The notes beneath the pieces were generated by a model that saw only the letters and a list, made by a program, of their open reading frames with translations, made no database searches and was not told where the DNA came from. Positions 6,453 through 13,847 of a DNA stretch of 17,929 nt are shown here, piece after piece (position 1 is the stretch's first letter; the number at the start of each line of letters is the position of its first letter). The stretch spans positions 18,625 to 36,553 of the forward strand of contig DLTS01000064.1 of assembly GCA_002501485.1 (NCBI GenBank), read 5' to 3'. The translations under genes and the position numbers were made by a program. This stretch comes from Acidimicrobiaceae bacterium UBA7830. GTDB taxonomy: Bacteria > Actinomycetota > Acidimicrobiia > Acidimicrobiales > Ilumatobacteraceae.

Positions 6453-7211
6453 ATGAGCGATCAAGCAGCAGTAGTAACCGAAGTACGAGGTCGAGTTCTC
6501 CTCATCACCTTGAACCGACCCGATCAGATGAATGCGGTCAACACAGATCTTGCACAAGGTCTCGTGGCAGCTGTTCGTGAACTCGATGAGAACCCCGAAC
6601 TCACTGCTGGGGTGCTGACGGGTGCAGGCCGCGGATTTTGTGCGGGGATGGACCTCAAAGCATTCCTCACCGACGGACCTCCAGTCGGGTTCAACGAGTT
6701 TCTAGAAAACGGTGCGAAAAAGCCGCTCATCGCCGCAGTCGAAGGCTTCGCCTTAGCTGGTGGCCTTGAAGTTGCGTTGACCTGCGACCTCATTGTTGCG
6801 GCCGAGGGTGTGAAACTTGGAATCCCCGAAGTCGGTGTCGGGCTTCTCGCCGCAGGCGGAGCGTTGCTCCGGTTACCAAGTCGTGTTCCGTATGCGGTCG
6901 CAATGGAGATGGCGCTGACGGCAGATCCGATTACTGCGGAAAAAGGCGCGGAGTACGGGCTTGTCTCTCGGGTGACCAAAAAAGGTGGGGCGGTCGAGGG
7001 AGCGATGGAACTTGCAGATCGCATCGCTCGGAACGCGCCGCTTTCGGTTGCAGCATCGAAGCAGATGATTCAGGCGGTTCAGGGTCGAACCGAAGCCGAG
7101 TTTTGGGAGCACCAACGCCCGGTCATGGCTGCAGTGTTCTCATCAGAGGACGCCAAGGAGGGCCCAAAGGCCTTCGCAGAAAAGCGGCCTCCATCTTGGT
7201 CGGGTCGTTGA
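6453..7211 (+). CDS. Enoyl-CoA hydratase/isomerase (crotonase family)
   Basis: A 252-residue cytosolic crotonase that acts on acyl-CoA thioesters; hydration of trans-2-enoyl-CoA in beta-oxidation is the default reaction. The first oxyanion-hole segment is GRGFCAGMDLKAF (60-71). The second is ALAGGLEVALTCD (100-112), with E106 at the first catalytic Glu position. The second catalytic Glu is E126 in LGIPEVGVG. Both acidic residues are therefore present, unlike in the other crotonase in this window. The C-terminal helices (NAPLSVAASKQMI) are typical. The start ATG follows AAGGAG with 8-nt spacing. It lies upstream of the LLM monooxygenase on the same strand with a 112-bp gap, so co-transcription is possible but not shown. 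The natural acyl chain is unknown. Confidence 0.9.
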   Translation: MSDQAAVVTEVRGRVLLITLNRPDQMNAVNTDLAQGLVAAVRELDENPELTAGVLTGAGRGFCAGMDLKAFLTDGPPVGFNEFLENGAKKPLIAAVEGFALAGGLEVALTCDLIVAAEGVKLGIPEVGVGLLAAGGALLRLPSRVPYAVAMEMALTADPITAEKGAEYGLVSRVTKKGGAVEGAMELADRIARNAPLSVAASKQMIQAVQGRTEAEFWEHQRPVMAAVFSSEDAKEGPKAFAEKRPPSWSGR

Positions 7212-7259
7212 GGCACTGCGTTGCGGTAGTCAATAGAGGCTTGGGCGCCAGGCCCTAGT

Positions 7260-7276
7260 GAAAACCATGAGTTTTC
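7260..7276. repeat. Perfect inverted repeat before the LLM gene
   Basis: GAAAAC at 7260-7265 and GTTTTC at 7271-7276 form a perfect 6-bp inverted repeat with a 5-nt spacer, in the gap between the crotonase and the LLM monooxygenase. It may be an operator or a weak hairpin. It lacks a following T-run, so it is not a standard terminator. Confidence 0.4.
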
Positions 7277-7323
7277 TGTAGGTGATTCGTGCGAAGCCGT
7301 CGCGCGCATGTCAAACTGCTGTT

Positions 7324-8487
7324 GTGCGAATCGATGCGAATTTTTATGGTGGAGTACCGATGCCTGATGCCGGCTACGGGGGGCCAGAGCCCGTAGACCG
7401 CCGCTACGACAATCCAGACTTCATCGCTTGCTATGACAATTTGACGGCCTGGGCAAAAACGATGGACCGGCTTAGTTACGACACGATGTGGCTTACCGAG
7501 CACCATTTTCAATATGAAGGCTATGAGGTGACTCCGAACCTCATTTTGTTTGGGTTGCACCTCGCGAAAGAGACAGAGCGCCTACGCCTCGGACAAATGT
7601 TCAACATCGTTCCGCAATGGCATCCTCTTCGTCTCGCAGAGGATGCTGCGATGATGCAGATACTCACCAATGATCGGATGCAATTCGGGGTTGGGCGCGG
7701 CACGGTTCCTCGTGAGGCTCAGTCGCTTGGTGGGGTTGTTGCGTCAGGTGACAACGAGATGTCTGCCGAGCTTGATCGTGTCAACCGTGAGATCTTCGAG
7801 GAATCGATGGAGATCATCAAAGAGGCCTGGTACAACGAGCGCTTCTCGTTCACCGGTAAACATTTCGTGCTGCCTCCCCCTGGTATTCCCGACCGTGGTT
7901 CCACTGTCCAAGACCTCACGCTCATTCCGAAGCCGATCGCACCAATTGATGTGTGGCAGGCAGTCACCTCTCCGGCGACTCTCGAGTACACGGCCCGCGT
8001 CGGACATCACGCGGTCATGCCTGCTCGCGGCATCGAGAAAACGAAGACATGGTGGGACGAGTTCGGCACCAAGGCAAACGAGCACGGTTGGGAACTCGGT
8101 CAGGGTGATCGCCGCTGCTTAGCACTCAATGCTCACGTCGGCCGAACCTCTGATGAGGCCCGCAAAGGTGCACGTAATGCCCATGACGAATGGATCAAAT
8201 TCTTATCGCCATATGGTCGATTCCGCAGTTACTCAATGCCTGATGGATCTGAGACTCCGTTTGATCACAAACCAAGGCTTGAAGATTCGATCGATCAAGA
8301 TGTGATGGCAATCGGGTCTGTTGAAGAAGTCGCGGACACGATGGGCCGTTATCGCGATGAGGTCGGCGTCGAACACTTCGTGCTGTTCTTCGATATGCCG
8401 GGCCTCACACAAGAAGCGATGAACGAGCAACTTGAACTCATGGCGACTGAGGTTCTTCCCCTGATTGGTGTCGAACTGAATTCCTGA
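7324..8487 (+). CDS. LLM-class flavin-dependent oxidoreductase
   Basis: A luciferase-like TIM-barrel monooxygenase that uses reduced flavin (FMN or F420, not decidable here) and oxygen. The 387-residue product starts RIDANFYGG, the usual first strand. It continues with MWLTEHHF, the RLGQMFNIVPQWHPLRLAEDAAMM block and FGVGRGTVPREAQSLGG, which are hallmark segments of the alkanal-monooxygenase-like branch. Later come PIDVWQAVTSPATLEYTARVGHHAVMP and a C-terminal EEVADTMGRYRDEVGVEHFVLFFDMPG. GTG 7324 is preferred because upstream residues from GTG 7282 look non-homologous, but neither start has a ribosome site. The stop is separated by one base from the alpha/beta hydrolase start, so the two are translationally coupled and probably act on the same compound. 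The substrate is unknown. Confidence 0.88.
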   Translation: MRIDANFYGGVPMPDAGYGGPEPVDRRYDNPDFIACYDNLTAWAKTMDRLSYDTMWLTEHHFQYEGYEVTPNLILFGLHLAKETERLRLGQMFNIVPQWHPLRLAEDAAMMQILTNDRMQFGVGRGTVPREAQSLGGVVASGDNEMSAELDRVNREIFEESMEIIKEAWYNERFSFTGKHFVLPPPGIPDRGSTVQDLTLIPKPIAPIDVWQAVTSPATLEYTARVGHHAVMPARGIEKTKTWWDEFGTKANEHGWELGQGDRRCLALNAHVGRTSDEARKGARNAHDEWIKFLSPYGRFRSYSMPDGSETPFDHKPRLEDSIDQDVMAIGSVEEVADTMGRYRDEVGVEHFVLFFDMPGLTQEAMNEQLELMATEVLPLIGVELNS

Positions 8488-8488
8488 A

Positions 8489-9283
8489 ATGCGGCACAAC
8501 GTCGTTCTTGACGACCTTTCGCTCTCAGTCGATCGAGGCGGGAGCGGTCAGCCGTTCATCTGGGGTCACGGGTTGACCTCATCAATGTTTCTTGAACGAG
8601 AGTTGCTCGATTTCGACTGGGCTTCTATTGCCGCTCATAACGAGGTCATCAGATATGACGCCCGTGGCCACGGACGGTCCACGATGACACCAGAACTCAG
8701 TGACTACTCCTGGCAGCGCCTCGCCGAAGATCAACTCGCTCTCGCCGACGCTCTCGACGTGACGACCTACATTGCGGGAGGCGCGTCGATGGGGGCGGGC
8801 ACTGCTCTCCATGCTGCCGTCGCAGCACCGTCTCGGATTACCGGTTTAGTATTGGTGATTCCGCCAACAGCGTGGGAGACTCGAGACGCTCAGCGAGCGC
8901 TTTACCTTGAGCGTGCCGACTGCATTGCCAGCGGAAACATTGATCAGGTGATCGAGGCGAGTCGGCAGATACCTCCGCCTGATCCTTTCGGGCCAGAATG
9001 GCATGACCGGATTGAACGCAACATGCGAACTGCCGATCACGAACAGATGGCACATGTGCTGCGAGGAGCAGCAACTGCTGACTTTCCAAGACGAGACCAG
9101 GTGAGGGATATCTCAGTCCCCACCTTGATCCTGACTTGGTCAGGCGATACCGGGCACCCGGTAAGAAGTGCAGAGGCTCTTCACAGTCTGATCTCCGCAT
9201 CAGAACTCTCGATAGCGACTTCTGCAAATGACGTCGCAACGTGGTCGTTGCTAATTGCAGAATTCCTGGGCTCGCTGCAGTGA
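8489..9283 (+). CDS. Alpha/beta-fold hydrolase, coupled to the LLM monooxygenase
   Basis: A 264-residue alpha/beta hydrolase, likely an esterase, lactonase or C-C hydrolase acting after the upstream monooxygenase. The oxyanion motif is WGHG (25-28), the nucleophile elbow is GASMG with Ser100, and the acid Asp220 is in WSGDTGHP. The usual catalytic His after the last strand is not visible: the corresponding stretch reads IATSANDVATWS. H223, next to Asp220, or H232 are the only His residues nearby, so the mechanism may differ or this subfamily may use another geometry. ATG 8489 starts one base after the previous stop and has no independent ribosome site, indicating coupled translation. The gene is followed by 244 bp without a gene. 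Confidence 0.85.
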   Translation: MRHNVVLDDLSLSVDRGGSGQPFIWGHGLTSSMFLERELLDFDWASIAAHNEVIRYDARGHGRSTMTPELSDYSWQRLAEDQLALADALDVTTYIAGGASMGAGTALHAAVAAPSRITGLVLVIPPTAWETRDAQRALYLERADCIASGNIDQVIEASRQIPPPDPFGPEWHDRIERNMRTADHEQMAHVLRGAATADFPRRDQVRDISVPTLILTWSGDTGHPVRSAEALHSLISASELSIATSANDVATWSLLIAEFLGSLQ

Positions 9284-9470
9284 AGGTTTGGGTCCACTGA
9301 TAATGCAGTGTTTCGATGGGACGGTCAGAACAACTGTGATGCGAACCCTGTCGAAAGCGAGCTGTCAAGGCGAAGTAACGCCTCGCCGATATAGGTATCT
9401 GGGACCGAATCACCTCTGCTTGTTTTAAGGATTGCGGCGATGACTTGACGGAAGTTAAAAGTGGAGTCAA
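9284..9470. other. Non-coding spacer before the ALDH operator
   Basis: I see no gene here. CACTG and CAGTG (9296-9311) and AGGCG and CGCCT (about 9369-9384) form two short imperfect hairpins that could end the hydrolase transcript, but neither has a T-run. TTGACG at 9445-9450 resembles a -35 box without a well-spaced -10. Confidence 0.3.
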
Positions 9471-9485
9471 CAGTATTCAATACTG
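9471..9485. promoter_or_regulatory. 15-bp palindrome, likely operator of the ALDH gene
   Basis: CAGTATT and AATACTG are perfect inverted arms around a single central C at 9478. The site lies 42 bp before ATG 9528. A TANNNT hexamer, TAATCT at 9496-9501, starts 10 bp downstream, so the palindrome covers the expected -35 region of that promoter. A 7-1-7 palindrome in this place is typical of a repressor site, for example for a TetR- or GntR-type regulator. No regulator gene is present in the window. Confidence 0.55.
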
Positions 9486-9527
9486 CAGAGAGGTGTAATC
9501 TTTGTGGAGAGAACCAAGGGAGTGCAG

Positions 9528-10958
9528 ATGAGCAACAATGAAAAGTTTTATATAAACGGCGAGTGGGTTGAACCCCGGGGTACGGAAACCATCGAGGTCA
9601 TAAATCCGGCTACTGAAGAGGCGGTAGGAATGATTCGCCTTGGTAATCATGATGACGTCGACGCAGCTGTCGCTGCCGCTCAGGAAGCATTTCATTCATT
9701 CTCACAAACTTCAGTCGAAGAACGAATGGATTTACTTAACAAAATCACCGAAATCATTGGAGCACGGTCGGGAGATCTTGCAGCGGCAATCACTTCAGAA
9801 ATGGGTGCCCCGAACGGCTTGTCGAAGGCGGCTCAGGCAGGAACTGGGTTAGCTCATTTCGCAACAACGGCGGCGGTCTTAGCTAACTTTCAATTTGAAG
9901 AAGAGCGTGGGAAAACCCTTATTGTCAAGGAGCCAATAGGAGTTGTAGGGATGATCACTCCTTGGAACTGGCCGATCAATCAAATAGCTTGTAAGGTCGC
10001 CCCCGCCCTGGCAGCCGGCTGCACTATGGTCCTAAAACCATCGGAGGTCGCTCCCCTAAATGCCATCATTTTCGCGGAAATCATGCACGAAGCAGGCGTT
10101 CCCGCGGGGGTCTTCAACCTAGTCAATGGTGACGGGCCGACGGTGGGATCCTATATGTCATCCCATCCTGGGATTGACATGATGTCTTTTACTGGCTCGA
10201 CCAGAGCTGGAATTGAAGTTGCGAGGAACGCCGCTCCGACCGTGAAGCGAGTTGCTCAGGAACTAGGGGGGAAATCGGCGAACATCATTCTTGATGATGC
10301 GAATCTTGAAGAATCCGTCGGTAAGGGCGCTTTCGGTATGTGCATGAACTCTGGACAGTCATGTAACGCTGGAACAAGGATGCTTGTCCCTAATTCGAAA
10401 ATGGAGGAAGCGAAAGCAATAGCTAAAGCATCGATGGAGTCCATATCGGTCGGGGACCCGACTACCGACGGGACCACCATTGGACCCGTTGTTTCAGAGG
10501 TCCAATGGAACAAAATTCAAGCGCTTATCCAAGCTGGTATCGATGAGGGAGCAGAACTAGTTTGCGGAGGCACTGGAAGGCCAGAGGGCCTTGAGAAGGG
10601 TTTCTATGTAAGGCCGACGCTATTCGCAAATGTCACAAACGATATGCAAATAGCTCAGGAAGAGATATTCGGTCCTGTCCTTTCCATGATTGGCTACGAA
10701 AATGATCAAGAAGCCGTCTCCATCGCAAACGACACGGTGTTCGGGCTTGCTGGATATATCTCAGGGAGCCATGACCGCGCTGTAGAGGTGGCCCGCCAAA
10801 TCCGAACTGGGAACATGCACGTCAATGGTGCAGGTCCTGACTTCAATGCCCCATTTGGCGGATATAAGCAGTCTGGGAACGGAAGAGAATGGGGTTCCCA
10901 CGGCCTCGAAGAATTCCTCGAAGTAAAGGCGATTCTTGGGGGCGCGGGCTCTACCTGA
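9528..10958 (+). CDS. NAD(P)-dependent aldehyde dehydrogenase
   Basis: A 476-residue member of the ALDH superfamily; it oxidises an aldehyde to the acid with NAD(P)+ in the cytoplasm. N147 lies in ITPWNWPI, K170 in MVLKPSE, the cofactor loop is FTGSTRAG around 221-228, the general base E245 is in AQELGGKS, and the nucleophile C279 is in NSGQSCNAG. The C-terminal GGYKQSGNGREWG block is intact. ATG 9528 is chosen because AAGGGAG at 9516-9522 lies 5 nt upstream and the protein then starts in the family manner; GTG 9504 would add eight residues. Codon use stands out: by eye eight ATA and about six AGA/AGG codons, against three and three in the longer BVMO gene, which suggests a separate origin. 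Substrate unknown. Confidence 0.93.
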   Translation: MSNNEKFYINGEWVEPRGTETIEVINPATEEAVGMIRLGNHDDVDAAVAAAQEAFHSFSQTSVEERMDLLNKITEIIGARSGDLAAAITSEMGAPNGLSKAAQAGTGLAHFATTAAVLANFQFEEERGKTLIVKEPIGVVGMITPWNWPINQIACKVAPALAAGCTMVLKPSEVAPLNAIIFAEIMHEAGVPAGVFNLVNGDGPTVGSYMSSHPGIDMMSFTGSTRAGIEVARNAAPTVKRVAQELGGKSANIILDDANLEESVGKGAFGMCMNSGQSCNAGTRMLVPNSKMEEAKAIAKASMESISVGDPTTDGTTIGPVVSEVQWNKIQALIQAGIDEGAELVCGGTGRPEGLEKGFYVRPTLFANVTNDMQIAQEEIFGPVLSMIGYENDQEAVSIANDTVFGLAGYISGSHDRAVEVARQIRTGNMHVNGAGPDFNAPFGGYKQSGNGREWGSHGLEEFLEVKAILGGAGST

Positions 10959-11192
10959 CCTTGTTGAAAAGGGATCGAACGCCGATGGCCAGAAGAGCCG
11001 GATGACGGTCTGCCAAGAGCGAAATAATTCTTTGAACTGAGCTTTTTACCGTGCGGCTGAGAGCACAAAGTAATCCTCTAAGTGCGTTTGCTTGATGCCC
11101 ACGATTTCCCCCAGTTGACGCGTCACTCTCGAGTGAGGGTCGATCGATAGAAAGCTTCGGCCCGCACAACTCGATTGTAATTTGAATCGCCT
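10959..11192. other. Spacer between convergent genes, possible gene remnant
   Basis: No convincing gene. On the minus strand a frame of about 82 codons, with only a TTG start, ends at 10951 inside the ALDH gene. Its last part (RIISLLADRHPALLAIGVRSLF) has an amphipathic look and might be the C-terminal relic of a dehydrogenase, but I cannot confirm a family. No T-rich terminator is seen for the ALDH gene. Confidence 0.25.
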
Positions 11193-11219
11193 GCACCAAT
11201 CACCGACGTGATCGAGTGC
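11193..11219 (-). terminator. Hairpin after the second acyl-CoA ligase
   Basis: GCAC and GTGC (11193-11196, 11216-11219) plus ATCAC and GTGAT (11199-11203, 11208-11212) form a two-part stem with a small internal loop and a 4-nt cap. It begins directly after the minus-strand ligase stop. A U-run is lacking, so it would be a non-canonical terminator. Confidence 0.4.
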
Positions 11220-12824
11220 TTACTCAAGACTTTCAAGTTCGTTTTTGTTCCACATTTCGACAAGAACGAACTTTTGAATCTTCCCAGACCCGGTGAGAGG
11301 AAACTCGTTGGTGGTAAACCAACTGGCTGGAGTTTTGTGAGGTGCGAGGTGCTCGCGTACCCAAGCCCGAAGTTCAGCAACCGATGGCGATGCGTCAGGG
11401 GATGGACGTATGACTGCACCAACGGTTTCACCCCACTTGTCGTCGGGCAGACCGATGACTGCGACCTCGCCAACCGAGGGGTGACGGAACAACACTTCCT
11501 CGATCTCTTTCGGATAGATATTTTCTCCACCACGAATGATCATGTCTTTGATCCGACCAACGATGTAGCAATACCCTCGCTCGTCCATTGAGCAGATATC
11601 ACCTGAGTGCAACCATCCATCAGAGTCGATGGTCTCTTCTGTCGCCTCAGGATTGTCGTTATAGCCCAGCATATTGAGGTAACCACTAGTGCAAAATTCT
11701 CCGGGCTCACCGATAGGAACCGTATTCCCATCCGGATCGACGATCTTGATCTCAACATGGGGAAGCGCAGTCCCAAGACTGTTGGCCTTATCGTCGACGC
11801 CGTCATCAGGTCGCGTCATTGTCGCGACGGGCGACATCTCCGTCTGACCGAAGACAATGGTCAGTTTCGCCCCAACTTCGCGCTCAAAACGCTCGACGAG
11901 TGCCGCAGGCACAGTAGAGCCACCCGAGGTAATCGTTGTGAGCGATGAGAGGTCGCGGTCTTTGAATGTTGGGTGCTCCATCATGGCGATGAGCATCGTC
12001 GGGACACCGCCGCCGAGGTTGACTCCGTACTTTTCGATCGTATCTAGAGCGTGTCCGGGCTCGAATTCCTCGATGATCACAGTCGTCAGCATTCGTGTGC
12101 CAGCGGCGAGCACGACCAACACTGATCCGCCGGTGTGAAAGAGTGGCATTGCTCCCATAATGACGTCGCCTGGCTTGCTCCCATTGCGAAGGGTGCTGTG
12201 CAGCGCATTGGTAACGATCCCTCTGTGATGCAGACTCGCCCCTTTTGGGAAGCCGGTCGTTCCCGAGGTGTACTGAATCATGACGAGGTCACCCGGATCG
12301 GGCTCCGGCAGCGGCGTTGTAGACGACCTTGCATGTTGCGCGACAGAGGTGAGCTCGTTCAACGAAGACACCTCACGAATCGACGGGCACCGCTCCATGA
12401 GTTGCTCAGCGATCCTCATGAGATTGCGGCCGCGGTAGCTGGTCGATGCGATCACGCCCACCGATGTTGACTGGTTGAAGACGTACGCCGCTTCGTCCTC
12501 GAGGAGATTTGGGTTCACCGTAACGATCACCATCCCGGCGAGAGCGATTGCGTACTCGGCAATGACCCACTCAGGAAGATTTTGTGCCCAGATTGCAATG
12601 CGGCTGGCAGGTTCAAACCGTTCAACCAGATCACGAGCCACAGCCTCTGCGTCTGAGAGCAATTCGGCAAATGTCCATGTTGAGCCCGTGTTGGACGCAA
12701 TCAGAGCAGGTTGATCCGGTCGCTCAGATGCAGCGCGTCGGAGGACATCGCCAAGGGTGAGATCAAGGATTGCTGGCTCGCTTGGGCCAATGGTGTGGCT
12801 CTTGGTGAGTGGTGGAGTTGTCAT
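11220..12824 (-). CDS. AMP-dependent acyl-CoA synthetase/ligase (second copy)
   Basis: A 534-residue ANL-superfamily ligase, only distantly similar to the one at the left of the window. The phosphate loop YTSGTTGFPKG is at 185-195, FGQTE at 325-329, the ATP-ribose Asp in HSGDICSMDE at 406-415, VGRIKDMIIRGGENIYPKEIE at 422-442, and catalytic Lys515 in TGSGKIQKF. All functional motifs are complete. The style (TSGTTGFPKGA, RGGENIYPKEIE) is that of medium- and long-chain fatty acyl or related acid:CoA ligases. AAAGGA (complement at 12832-12837) sits 7 nt before ATG 12824. It is the second gene of an operon, 35 bp behind the crotonase-like gene, and both are divergent from the BVMO. This suggests that CoA activation and a crotonase reaction serve one pathway. 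Confidence 0.93.
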   Translation of the reverse strand: MTTPPLTKSHTIGPSEPAILDLTLGDVLRRAASERPDQPALIASNTGSTWTFAELLSDAEAVARDLVERFEPASRIAIWAQNLPEWVIAEYAIALAGMVIVTVNPNLLEDEAAYVFNQSTSVGVIASTSYRGRNLMRIAEQLMERCPSIREVSSLNELTSVAQHARSSTTPLPEPDPGDLVMIQYTSGTTGFPKGASLHHRGIVTNALHSTLRNGSKPGDVIMGAMPLFHTGGSVLVVLAAGTRMLTTVIIEEFEPGHALDTIEKYGVNLGGGVPTMLIAMMEHPTFKDRDLSSLTTITSGGSTVPAALVERFEREVGAKLTIVFGQTEMSPVATMTRPDDGVDDKANSLGTALPHVEIKIVDPDGNTVPIGEPGEFCTSGYLNMLGYNDNPEATEETIDSDGWLHSGDICSMDERGYCYIVGRIKDMIIRGGENIYPKEIEEVLFRHPSVGEVAVIGLPDDKWGETVGAVIRPSPDASPSVAELRAWVREHLAPHKTPASWFTTNEFPLTGSGKIQKFVLVEMWNKNELESLE

Positions 12825-12859
12825 GGAGTTATCCTTTCGGTGTTATCGCCAGTCATCGT

Positions 12860-13705
12860 CTATTCAGGTGATCCTCGTTCACCGTAATCACCGAATGGTC
12901 GATCACGTTCTCGAACAGCTTCTCGAAAGCCAACGTCTTCCGAGCGAGCGACGAAGTCTTTTCCCTCTTGACTGTGCCGAGCGACTCCATCAAAGAGAGT
13001 TCCGAGCCGTCGAGATGCCGGCGGGTCATACATATGGTCCGCGACCGCATTAAGCGATCTCGTAATCATTTCGAGTTGGTTGGTTGGTACTTGAGCAATT
13101 CGTGTTGCGAGTGTCCATGCGTCGTCGGCGAGGTCGTCATCGGCTGAAACCTGAAGAACGAGACCCATGTCAAGTGCCGTTTGGGCAGTGATCTCGTCAC
13201 CGGTGAGCATGTAGCGACGCGCCTGTTGCAACCCCATTCGAGCAACCCATGTCCAAGGTGCTTCAGGGATGCCCCACACCCGGGATGGCGGGTAGCCAAA
13301 TCGCGCTGATTCTCCTGCGACGATCATGTGAGCGTGGAAGACAATATTGCTGCCCCCAGCGATACACCATCCGTTAACCGCTGCGATCGTAGGCTTTATC
13401 GAGTCGTGCAACTTTGCCCAGGTCGACGAGAATTCTTCGAAGATGCGAAGGTCAGATGCCGAGTCCCACACCCGTGAGTTCTCAGCCTGCTCACTCGTCG
13501 CCCAACCGAGGTCATATCCGGCGCAAAACGCAGGGCCCTCGGCGTTTAGCAGGAGCACGCGAATTTCGTCATCGTGCTGAGCCGAATCGATTGCGTCTGC
13601 GAGCTCATTTCGAAGTTGTGGGTTGATGGTGTTGTACTCGCCAGGACGGCACAGCGTCATGGTTCTCACGCCAGCATCATCAGTTATCCGAACGGCATCC
13701 CCCAT
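12860..13705 (-). CDS. Crotonase-fold protein lacking the canonical catalytic glutamates
   Basis: A 281-residue crotonase-superfamily protein. The first oxyanion segment is GPAFCAGYDLGW (57-68) and the second is GWCIAGGSNIVFHAHMIVAGE. Where hydratases have Glu after the GGG turn this has Ile (GGSNIVFH), and where they have the second Glu (PExxxG) it reads YPPSRVWGIPEAP. Both catalytic acids of classical hydratases therefore appear absent. The FGYPPSRVWG pattern belongs to a recognisable actinobacterial side branch of the family rather than to a decayed gene. It may catalyse isomerisation, C-C cleavage or thioester chemistry through the oxyanion hole. The start has a G-rich site (complement at 13708-13716) close to the ATG. 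It is the first gene of a two-gene operon with the ligase. Confidence 0.87.
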   Translation of the reverse strand: MGDAVRITDDAGVRTMTLCRPGEYNTINPQLRNELADAIDSAQHDDEIRVLLLNAEGPAFCAGYDLGWATSEQAENSRVWDSASDLRIFEEFSSTWAKLHDSIKPTIAAVNGWCIAGGSNIVFHAHMIVAGESARFGYPPSRVWGIPEAPWTWVARMGLQQARRYMLTGDEITAQTALDMGLVLQVSADDDLADDAWTLATRIAQVPTNQLEMITRSLNAVADHMYDPPASRRLGTLFDGVARHSQEGKDFVARSEDVGFREAVRERDRPFGDYGERGSPE

Positions 13706-13741
13706 GACTCCCCCTCAGCCGAATTACTAACGAGACGGTAG

Positions 13742-13768
13742 CAAAGCCACCTTTCGTGAGCGGCTTTG
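13742..13768. promoter_or_regulatory. Inverted repeat between the BVMO and crotonase operons
   Basis: CAAAGCC at 13742-13748 and GGCTTTG at 13762-13768 are perfect 7-bp inverted arms 13 bp apart, in the 142-bp divergent gap 13706-13847. The location is right for a shared operator controlling both transcripts. A possible BVMO promoter is TTGAAG at 13780-13785 with TAGCGT at 13805-13810, but its 19-bp spacer is long. Confidence 0.4.
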
Positions 13769-13847
13769 GCATGCTCCGTTTGAAGTCAACACGCGCTCGC
13801 CGTCTAGCGTTTGTTTACAGAAGAAGGGAAACCCATGGAGCGAAATC

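Noticed and set aside
9281..9390. UGA stop of the alpha/beta hydrolase followed by about 35 open codons, again as selenocysteine read-through.
   Set aside because: The hydrolase is full length at its stop, the downstream residues resemble no domain, and no hairpin of SECIS type follows the UGA directly.
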